Assembly: GCA_003695085.1 (NCBI GenBank)
Contig: RFIV01000129.1
Span: 1-13,064, forward strand
DNA from: Gammaproteobacteria bacterium
GTDB taxonomy: Bacteria; Pseudomonadota; Gammaproteobacteria; Pseudomonadales; Oleiphilaceae
Direction of reading: 5' to 3'
Length of the DNA: 13,064 nt
Made by a program: the position numbers and the translations under genes. Positions 1 through 5,052 of the stretch are shown here, in pieces. Within the stretch, counting starts at the first letter, position 1; every line of letters begins with the position of its first letter. A model generated the notes under the pieces. The model saw only the letters and a list, made by a program, of their open reading frames with translations. It did no database searches and was not told the DNA's origin.

Positions 1-354
1 ACGGACAGTCCGTGGGGGATGGTGTTCCCGACAGGCGGGCCGCTGCCAAGACATCCGTCACAGCTTTACGAGTTTGCGCTCGAGGGCGTGGTGCTCTTTG
101 CCATGCTGTGGATCTATTCACGCAAACCGCGGCCACTGATGGCAACGTCTGGTCTGTTCCTGATCGGATATGGTGCTTTTCGGTCGCTGGTCGAGTTCGT
201 GCGCGAGCCGGATGCACAGCTGGGCTATCTGGCCTGGGGGTGGCTGACCATGGGGCAGGTTTTGTCATTGCCGATGATCGTGTTCGGCGTAGCGCTGATG
301 GTGCTGGCTTACAGGCGTGCTGGCGGAGCAGAAAAGAAAGGAGCCGAAGCATGA
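1..354 (+). CDS. lgt: Prolipoprotein diacylglyceryl transferase, 3' part
   Basis: The reading frame is open from the first base, so the 5' part of the gene lies outside the window. Lgt is an inner-membrane enzyme that moves a diacylglyceryl group from phosphatidylglycerol to the lipobox cysteine of prolipoproteins. The visible 117 residues hold the family motif RHPSQLYE (about positions 49-72) and the segment GAFRSLVEFVREPD. Its Arg (181-183) and Glu (193-195) match the essential R239/E243 pair of E. coli Lgt. Three hydrophobic stretches fit the last membrane helices, and the short charged tail GAEKKGAEA fits a cytoplasmic end. The stop codon overlaps the thyA start as ATGA (351-354), so the two genes are probably translationally coupled. 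The lgt-thyA order is common in proteobacteria. Identification is firm even though only the C-terminal part is present. Confidence 0.95.
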   Translation, partial: TDSPWGMVFPTGGPLPRHPSQLYEFALEGVVLFAMLWIYSRKPRPLMATSGLFLIGYGAFRSLVEFVREPDAQLGYLAWGWLTMGQVLSLPMIVFGVALMVLAYRRAGGAEKKGAEA

Positions 355-1145
355 AACAGTATCTCGACATGATGCGCCACGTGCGCGACAACGGGTTCCG
401 CAAATCGGATCGCACCGGAACGGGAACCTTGAGCGTGTTCGGGTATCAGATGCGTTTTGACCTGCAGGACGGCTTTCCTCTGGTCACGACCAAGAAGCTG
501 CACTTGCGCTCCATTATCCACGAACTGCTCTGGTTTCTCAGTGGAGATACCAATATCCGTTACCTGCATGAAAATGGCGTGACCATCTGGGATGAGTGGG
601 CCGACGAAAACGGTGATCTGGGGCCTGTCTACGGCTATCAATGGCGAAGCTGGCCCACACCCGATGGCCGTCATATTGATCAGATCAGCAATGTCATGTC
701 GCAGATCAGGCATAACCCGGACTCGCGCCGGCATATGGTCGTGGCCTACAACCCGGCCTGTGTGGACGAGATGGCGCTGCCGCCCTGTCATGCCATGTTC
801 CAGTTCTATGTCGCGGATGGCAAGCTTTCGTGTCAGCTTTATCAGCGCAGCGCCGATATCTTCCTTGGTGTACCGTTCAACATCGCCAGCTATGCGTTAC
901 TGACCCACATGATGGCCCAGCAATGTGATCTGGACGTGGGCGAGTTCATCTGGACCGGTGGCGATGTGCATTTGTATCTGAATCATCTGGATCAGACGGA
1001 TACACAGCTTGCACGTGAGCCGCGCTCACTGCCGCAGCTTGTCATCAAGCGCAGACCGGACTCGCTGTTCGACTACCGTTACGAGGATTTCGAGATCACG
1101 GGCTATGATCCGCATCCCCATATTAAAGCGCCTGTGGCTGTTTGA
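351..1145 (+). CDS. thyA: Thymidylate synthase
   Basis: ThyA methylates dUMP to dTMP using 5,10-methylene-tetrahydrofolate and releases dihydrofolate; it is a cytoplasmic homodimer. The protein has 264 residues, the same length as E. coli ThyA, and the key residues fall at the same numbers: Arg21, catalytic Cys146 in PPCHAMFQFYV, Arg166, Asp169 and Asn177. The C-terminal end IKAPVAV matches the family tail that closes over the active site. I chose the ATG at 351 because AAAGGAG (337-343) lies 7 nt upstream and the overlap with the lgt stop is the usual ATGA; the frame stays open further upstream, but that stretch only shadows lgt. folA follows after 15 bp, so the dihydrofolate made here is recycled by its neighbour. 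Nothing is broken or unusual. Confidence 0.98.
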   Translation: MKQYLDMMRHVRDNGFRKSDRTGTGTLSVFGYQMRFDLQDGFPLVTTKKLHLRSIIHELLWFLSGDTNIRYLHENGVTIWDEWADENGDLGPVYGYQWRSWPTPDGRHIDQISNVMSQIRHNPDSRRHMVVAYNPACVDEMALPPCHAMFQFYVADGKLSCQLYQRSADIFLGVPFNIASYALLTHMMAQQCDLDVGEFIWTGGDVHLYLNHLDQTDTQLAREPRSLPQLVIKRRPDSLFDYRYEDFEITGYDPHPHIKAPVAV

Positions 1146-1160
1146 CGAGAGAGACTTCGC

Positions 1161-1667
1161 ATGCGTATTGCAATGATTGCTGCCATGGCTCAGAACCGGG
1201 TGATTGGCCGAAACAACAAGCTGCCCTGGTACCTCCCGGAGGACCTGAAGTATTTCAAGCGCATTACCATGGGCAAACCCATGATCATGGGGCGCAAGAC
1301 CTTCGAGTCGATCGGCAAGCCCTTGCCTGGACGCGCTACGTTTGTGGTGACCCGTAATCCTGACTGGACGGCTGAGGGTGTGACCGTGGTACCGGATCTG
1401 CGTGCGGCGTTGCGCAAGGCCGAGGCCTGGGCAGAATGTGCGGCCGTGGATGAGGTGATTGTCGCCGGTGGCGGGCAGATCTATACCGAGGCTTTGCCTC
1501 ATGCTGACAGGCTTTACCTGACCCAGGTGCATGCGGATGTTGCCGGAGATGCCTGGTTTCCGGCCTTTGACGAATCGGAGTGGGCGGAGGTCAGCCGGGA
1601 AGACTTTGTGGCGGCCGACCCGAACCCATACGATTACAGCTTCCGCATCCTGGATCGCTGCCGTTAG
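1161..1667 (+). CDS. folA: Dihydrofolate reductase, type I
   Basis: FolA reduces dihydrofolate to tetrahydrofolate with NADPH and is the target of trimethoprim. The 168 residues carry the chromosomal DHFR signatures: MIAAMAQNRVIGRNNKLPW at the N-terminus, the substrate-binding acid Asp28 (Asp27 in E. coli) in LPEDLKYFK, the NADPH-binding stretch MIMGRKTFESIGKPLPGR, and VAGGGQIYTEALPHADRLYLT. Residue 24 in LPWYLP is Tyr where many relatives have His or Asn. The gene starts 15 bp after thyA, with only a weak GAGAGAG ribosome site (about 1147-1153), and is probably co-transcribed with lgt and thyA. Its TAG stop (1665-1667) overlaps the TAA stop of the convergent PEP-CTERM gene, leaving no intergenic space. 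This is the housekeeping enzyme; it does not resemble the mobile dfr resistance types. Confidence 0.97.
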   Translation: MRIAMIAAMAQNRVIGRNNKLPWYLPEDLKYFKRITMGKPMIMGRKTFESIGKPLPGRATFVVTRNPDWTAEGVTVVPDLRAALRKAEAWAECAAVDEVIVAGGGQIYTEALPHADRLYLTQVHADVAGDAWFPAFDESEWAEVSREDFVAADPNPYDYSFRILDRCR

Positions 1668-2461
1668 GCTCTCGAGCCAGTGCGCATGCGCCGGCGAAGT
1701 CCCAGTCCAAGCAGGCTCAGGAGAAGCAGGCCAAGTGTGACCGGCTCGGGCACCGGTACCGGGCCTTTGCCCTCTATCACATCGTTGCCACAGGTCATCG
1801 CCCAATGGAATGCCATCTCGGGGCCATTGAGCAGGTTTGTCCCGGACAGGTCCATGTCGAACTGGATATAGCCGCCGGCCTGATTGACGTAATACCGTCC
1901 TCGCGGGCCGTAGTTGTTGGTAAACGTTGAGGGGGTATCTACGGCGACCACCTGCCCATCCCTGAATGTGTAGTGGCTCTTGATGAAGTCATTGCTGCTT
2001 TGCAGGGTGGTAATGTTTGGCCCCGCAAGCTTGTAGAGCGTCAGGCTGCCACTCGTAGCGCTGAAGCGGTCATCCAGGGCCAGTCCCCAATCCCAGTGAG
2101 TCGAGCGAATGTTATCGGCAAAGTTGTCGGAGACATAGCCGGTGGCAGCTGTACCCACTGGCGTCCAGTCATCGGCCAGCAACAGATCCCCCAGGCCGAT
2201 ACCGCGTCCCAGTCCTGATTTATCCGCGTTGGGATAGCTGCCGATATGATTGACAAAATTCGTATACACCCGGACCTGCAGATCGGTTGCTGACGTGCGT
2301 GAGTAGCTGAGCCTGGAGATATCAAACTGGGCCGTGTGCCCGATAACATCACCGTCCTCATGGTCATTGCTGCCAATGTACTGGTCCGTGATGGTGTAAG
2401 CCTGAACATTGGCGCAGAGCATGCCTGCGGCAAGAAGGGTGGCGATACGCGTTACTGCCAT
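1664..2461 (-). CDS. Secreted PEP-CTERM surface protein, function unknown
   Basis: The 265-residue protein has a signal peptide (basic start, hydrophobic core, likely cut after VQA at residue 21). Its C-terminal sorting signal consists of PVPVPEP (PEP at 238-240), a leucine-rich membrane segment to about 255, and the basic tail RRRMR. This three-part tail is what exosortase (EpsH/XrtA) recognises, and such proteins are usually exported and tied to exopolysaccharide or biofilm matrix. The middle (22-235) is rich in Asn, Asp, Thr and Gly, looks like a beta-rich extracellular domain, and matches no family I can name. A CGNDVI segment with a lone Cys lies just before the linker; I recall similar segments in other PEP-CTERM proteins but cannot verify this. 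No exosortase gene is in the window. The start at 2461 has only a weak AGGG upstream. A possible sigma-54 promoter lies at 2523-2538. Confidence 0.88.
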   Translation of the reverse strand: MAVTRIATLLAAGMLCANVQAYTITDQYIGSNDHEDGDVIGHTAQFDISRLSYSRTSATDLQVRVYTNFVNHIGSYPNADKSGLGRGIGLGDLLLADDWTPVGTAATGYVSDNFADNIRSTHWDWGLALDDRFSATSGSLTLYKLAGPNITTLQSSNDFIKSHYTFRDGQVVAVDTPSTFTNNYGPRGRYYVNQAGGYIQFDMDLSGTNLLNGPEMAFHWAMTCGNDVIEGKGPVPVPEPVTLGLLLLSLLGLGLRRRMRTGSRA

Positions 2462-2522
2462 GTGTGTTTACCCTGAAGTCCGTCTTTTTGGATTTTTTCG
2501 GTTCGTTTCTGACTAAGGGAGA

Positions 2523-2538
2523 TGCGAGGTGTGGGCCA
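2523..2538 (-). promoter_or_regulatory. Candidate sigma-54 (-24/-12) promoter of the PEP-CTERM gene
   Basis: Read on the minus strand the site is TGGCCCACACCTCGCA. Compared with the RpoN consensus TGGCAC-N5-TTGCA it keeps the invariant GG and GC dinucleotides with exactly 10 nt between them, plus the flanking T, C and A. The predicted transcript start is near 2512, giving a leader of about 50 nt before the ATG at 2461. PEP-CTERM systems often include the PrsK/PrsR sensor-regulator pair, and PrsR is a sigma-54 activator, so this promoter type fits the gene. It is a single visual match and could be chance. Confidence 0.45.
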
Positions 2539-2541
2539 ATT

Positions 2542-2559
2542 AATGGCATGAATGCCATT
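2542..2559. repeat. Perfect 8-bp inverted repeat (possible operator or small hairpin)
   Basis: AATGGCATGAATGCCATT has two perfect 8-bp arms around a 2-bp centre. It lies 3 bp upstream of the sigma-54-like element on the minus strand, so it could be a binding site for a dimeric regulator of the PEP-CTERM gene. On the plus strand the second arm runs into five T (2558-2562), so it could also act as a weak terminator with a TGAA loop for RNA coming through from folA. The sequence alone does not decide between these. Confidence 0.4.
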
Positions 2560-2745
2560 TTTCTGGCTTGCGTGATCAATTATGAGAGGTACTACACAAA
2601 ATGGCGGGCTGATCTGGCTGTTCGGCTTAATCCGGGGGGGCGAGCAAGCCGGTTTGGTAGTCCTATACGTCAGGCCGATGGCTGAAAGTGTCAATAAATT
2701 CGACGCAAATGTGGAGAAATGAGAGGGGAGTCACAGATGGAGCGT

Positions 2746-2778
2746 CAATAAAACTGACAGGGGCGTGACCCCTGTCAG
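2746..2778 (-). terminator. Rho-independent terminator of ilvD
   Basis: The arms CTGACAGGGG (2754-2763) and CCCCTGTCAG (2769-2778) form a perfect 10-bp stem with a 5-nt loop. Read on the minus strand the stem is followed at once by TTTTATT. It begins 8 bp after the ilvD stop codon, the classic place and form for an intrinsic terminator. On the plus strand the stem has no downstream T run, so it is one-directional. Confidence 0.9.
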
Positions 2779-2786
2779 ACCAGAGA

Positions 2787-4634
2787 TCAGCCTTCGAGTA
2801 ATGCCTTGTTGCGCACGGCGCCCTTGTCGGCTGAAGTGGCCAGCAAGGCATAAGCCTTGAGGGCGGTGCTGACGCGGCGGGGTCTAGGCCTGGCGGGCTT
2901 CCATGCGTCCGCGCCCTTGGCTTCCATGGCGGCACGCCGCTCGGCCAGTACCTCATCGGAGACATCGACATTGATACTGCGCTTGGGAATGTCGATCAGG
3001 ATGCGATCCCCTTCCTCCACCAGCCCGATGGCGCCACCGGCAGCGGCTTCCGGTGAGACATGACCAATGGACAATCCGGATGTTCCACCGGAAAAGCGCC
3101 CATCGGTAATCAGTGCACAGACTTTCCCGAGTCCCTTCGATTTGAGGTAGGAGGTCGGGTAGAGCATTTCCTGCATGCCGGGACCGCCCTTGGGGCCTTC
3201 ATAACGAATGATCACTACATCAGCCGGTTGAATGTCGCCCCCGAGAATTTTCTCAACGGCTTCCTCCTGGCTTTCGCAAATGCGAGCTCGCCCTTCGAAC
3301 ACCAGTATGCTCTCGTCTACCCCGGCAGTCTTGACGATGCAACCATCTTCCGCAATGTTGCCGTAAAGAACGGCCAGGCCACCTTCGGTGCTGTAGGCAT
3401 TCTCAAGGTTACGAATGCAGCCCGCTTCACGGTCCAGATCCAGTGACGGCCAGCGCGTGCTCTGGGAGAACGCTTGCTGAGTCGGAATACCGGCCGGCCC
3501 CGCCTTGTAGAAGGTTCGAACGGCTTCATCTTCCGTACGCATCACGTCCCATGCGGCCAGCGCATCGGCCAGAGTCTTTGCATGAACGGTTGGCACATGG
3601 GTGCCCAGAAGACCTGCGCGATCCATTTCCCCGAGTATGCCGTAAATGCCGCCCGCACGATGCACGTCCTCAATATGATATTTCTGGGTGTTCGGTGCCA
3701 CCTTGCACAGCTGCGGCACCTTGCGGGACAGGCGATCGATATCGTTCAGGGTAAAATCCACTTCGCCTTCCTGTGCGATGGCGAGCAGGTGCAGGATCGT
3801 GTTGGTCGACCCCCCCATGGCGATATCCAGCGACATGGCGTTTTCAAACGCCTGCTTGCTGGCAATCGTGCGTGGCAGTACGGTCTCGTCGTCGTGCTCG
3901 TAGTAGCGCCGGGTGTTCTCCACAATCTGCCGGGCGGCGCGCAGGAAAAGGTCCTTGCGATCGGCGTGAGTCGCCAGCATGGTGCCATTGCCGGGTAACG
4001 CCAGGCCGATGGCTTCTGCCAGGCAGTTCATGGAGTTGGCGGTAAACATGCCGGAGCAGGAGCCACAGGTCGGGCAGGCCGAGCGCTCATACTCGGCCAC
4101 GTCGTCATCCGAAGCCGAATCATCGGCCGCAATGACCATGGCATCCACCAGGTCCAGCCCGTGTTGGGCCAGCTTGGTCTTGCCGGCTTCCATTGGGCCG
4201 CCCGAGACAAAGATGGCGGGGATGTTCAGGCGCATGGCGGCCATCAGCATGCCCGGGGTGATCTTGTCACAGTTGGAAATGCAGATCATCGCATCCGCAC
4301 AGTGGGCGTTGACCATGTATTCGACGGAATCGGCAATGACTTCGCGAGAAGGCAGGCTGTAGAGCATGCCGTCGTGGCCCATGGCGATACCGTCATCCAC
4401 GGCGATCGTGTTGAATTCCTTGGCGACTGCGCCGGCAGCCTCGATCTCGCGCGCGACCATCTGCCCCATGTCCTTGAGGTGCACGTGGCCGGGAACGAAT
4501 TGGGTAAAGGAGTTGACGACTGCGATGATCGGCTTCTGAAAATCATCATCTTTCATGCCCGTGGCACGCCAGAGTGCACGGGCACCTGCCATGTTGCGGC
4601 CGGCGGTAGTGGTTCGAGAACGGTAGGTTGGCAT
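2787..4634 (-). CDS. ilvD: Dihydroxy-acid dehydratase
   Basis: IlvD dehydrates 2,3-dihydroxy-isovalerate and 2,3-dihydroxy-3-methylvalerate to the keto acids that precede valine, leucine and isoleucine. It is a cytoplasmic iron-sulfur enzyme. The 615 residues match the usual length (616 in E. coli). Motifs in order are VNSFTQFVPGHVHLKDMG (about 40-57), CDKITPGML with Cys122, CPTCGSCSGMFTANSMNCL with Cys187, Cys190 and Cys193, and SGGTSGLSIGH near the C-terminus; Cys122 and Cys193 are the likely cluster ligands. The frame stays open upstream to 4958, but that stretch is antisense to the riboswitch, so I chose the ATG at 4634, which starts the conserved MPTYRSRTTT. It is single-gene here, with its own terminator and a divergent promoter region; ilvC and ilvBN are not nearby. 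Confidence 0.97.
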   Translation of the reverse strand: MPTYRSRTTTAGRNMAGARALWRATGMKDDDFQKPIIAVVNSFTQFVPGHVHLKDMGQMVAREIEAAGAVAKEFNTIAVDDGIAMGHDGMLYSLPSREVIADSVEYMVNAHCADAMICISNCDKITPGMLMAAMRLNIPAIFVSGGPMEAGKTKLAQHGLDLVDAMVIAADDSASDDDVAEYERSACPTCGSCSGMFTANSMNCLAEAIGLALPGNGTMLATHADRKDLFLRAARQIVENTRRYYEHDDETVLPRTIASKQAFENAMSLDIAMGGSTNTILHLLAIAQEGEVDFTLNDIDRLSRKVPQLCKVAPNTQKYHIEDVHRAGGIYGILGEMDRAGLLGTHVPTVHAKTLADALAAWDVMRTEDEAVRTFYKAGPAGIPTQQAFSQSTRWPSLDLDREAGCIRNLENAYSTEGGLAVLYGNIAEDGCIVKTAGVDESILVFEGRARICESQEEAVEKILGGDIQPADVVIIRYEGPKGGPGMQEMLYPTSYLKSKGLGKVCALITDGRFSGGTSGLSIGHVSPEAAAGGAIGLVEEGDRILIDIPKRSINVDVSDEVLAERRAAMEAKGADAWKPARPRPRRVSTALKAYALLATSADKGAVRNKALLEG

Positions 4635-4668
4635 GGTAGTCTGATCCCGATGTTGTCTTGTCAAAGCG

Positions 4669-4689
4669 TTTGCCGGCAAAGCATACCAG
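4669..4689 (-). promoter_or_regulatory. Candidate ilvD promoter with overlapping palindrome
   Basis: On the minus strand TGGTATGCT (in 4680-4688) reads as an extended -10 element (TG-n-TATGCT), which does not need a good -35, and none is seen. It would start RNA near 4673, about 38 nt before the ilvD ATG. The predicted start lies inside TTTGCCGGCAAA (4669-4680), a perfect 12-bp palindrome, which is where a repressor would sit. No leader peptide rich in Ile, Val or Leu codons is visible, so classic ilv attenuation seems absent. Confidence 0.4.
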
Positions 4690-4717
4690 ATGGCGCCGGA
4701 ATTGGGCAGGTGTCGGC

Positions 4718-4747
4718 TTGACAGGGGGGGGCATGACGCCGTATCGT
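4718..4747 (+). promoter_or_regulatory. Sigma-70 promoter of the riboswitch-btuB-cobUTSC unit
   Basis: A consensus -35 box TTGACA (4718-4723) is followed after 18 bp by TATCGT (4742-4747), which matches the -10 consensus at four of six positions. The expected start, about 4754, is just before the first paired base of the riboswitch (4757), which supports the call. The spacer begins with eight G in a row (4724-4731), an uncommon feature between promoter boxes. Confidence 0.65.
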
Positions 4748-4756
4748 GCGCCGCAA

Positions 4757-4935
4757 TTGTCAGGTGTCTCCTTAGGGAGATGAAACGGGAAGCCGGTGCG
4801 CCGCAAGGCAAGTCCGGCACTGCCCCCGCAACGGTAGGTGAGTCAGACTGCGCTTCATGCCACTGTGTCAGAACATGGGAAGGCGCGCAGGCGGCCTGAT
4901 GGCCACTCACAAGTCCGGAGACCGGCCTGACACAA
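4757..4935 (+). ncRNA. Cobalamin riboswitch (AdoCbl-type aptamer)
   Basis: The region has the conserved blocks of the B12 element in the right order: GGGAAGCCGGTG (4787-4798), AAGTCCGGCACTGCCCCCGC and CAACGGTAGG (about 4810-4838), and the B12 box AGTCCGGAGACCGGCC (4912-4927). The closing P1 helix is formed by TTGTCAGG (4757-4764) with CCTGAC plus nearby bases (4926-4935). It binds adenosylcobalamin or a related corrinoid and reduces expression of the genes downstream, here btuB, the most typical target. The aptamer end and the btuB start are about 117 nt apart, and this stretch holds the expression platform described separately. Identity is very sure; the exact ends are approximate. Confidence 0.95.
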
Positions 4936-4998
4936 CTGCCTGGTGGTGCGGAGGGCACTCACCCTGCGCATGCTGTGTTCTGTCCCGTCTGCGCATCG

Positions 4999-5045
4999 TC
5001 CTCCGGCCCCGGTTCAACACGCGGGTGAGCGTCTTATTTGGAGGA
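4999..5045 (+). promoter_or_regulatory. btuB ribosome site and matching anti-Shine-Dalgarno segment
   Basis: The btuB ribosome site GGAGGA (5040-5045) lies 7 nt before the ATG at 5053. A perfect complement, TCCTCC (4999-5004), occurs 35 nt upstream, so the leader can fold to hide the ribosome site. No T-rich intrinsic terminator is visible between aptamer and gene, which favours control of translation. A second possible helix pairs CTCACCC (4959-4965) with GGGTGAG (about 5023-5029). Which pairing the ligand-bound state uses cannot be read by eye. Confidence 0.6.
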
Positions 5046-5052
5046 ATTGTCT

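Larger units (their letters stand above)
2462..2745. other. Intergenic region upstream of the PEP-CTERM gene
   Basis: The stretch between the PEP-CTERM start and the ilvD terminator holds no convincing gene. Its left part carries the sigma-54-like element and the palindrome listed separately. The right part contains a run of seven G (2634-2640) and two copies of GTCAATAAA (2690-2698 and 2744-2752). I see no tRNA or riboswitch in it and cannot assign a role to the right part. Confidence 0.6.

Noticed and set aside
12..350. Upstream extension of the thyA frame
   Set aside because: It is out of frame over the lgt coding end, has no family similarity to ThyA, and the ATG at 351 has a good ribosome site and gives the exact E. 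coli length.
1680..1760. Palindromes GCGCATGCGC and CCGGTACCGG near the folA/PEP-CTERM junction as a shared terminator
   Set aside because: They lie inside the PEP-CTERM coding end, have almost no loop, and lack a T run on either strand.
2464..2685. Small open frame on the plus strand in the intergenic region
   Set aside because: It starts with GTG without a ribosome site, resembles nothing known, and covers the likely promoter of the PEP-CTERM gene.
2690..2752. Two direct copies of GTCAATAAA
   Set aside because: Nine bases twice within about 60 bp of AT-rich DNA can be chance; one copy is partly the T run of the ilvD terminator, and there is no third copy or regular spacing.
4635..4958. 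N-terminal extension of the ilvD frame by 108 codons
   Set aside because: It lies antisense to the cobalamin riboswitch and its promoter, has no IlvD similarity, and the conserved N-terminus begins at 4634.
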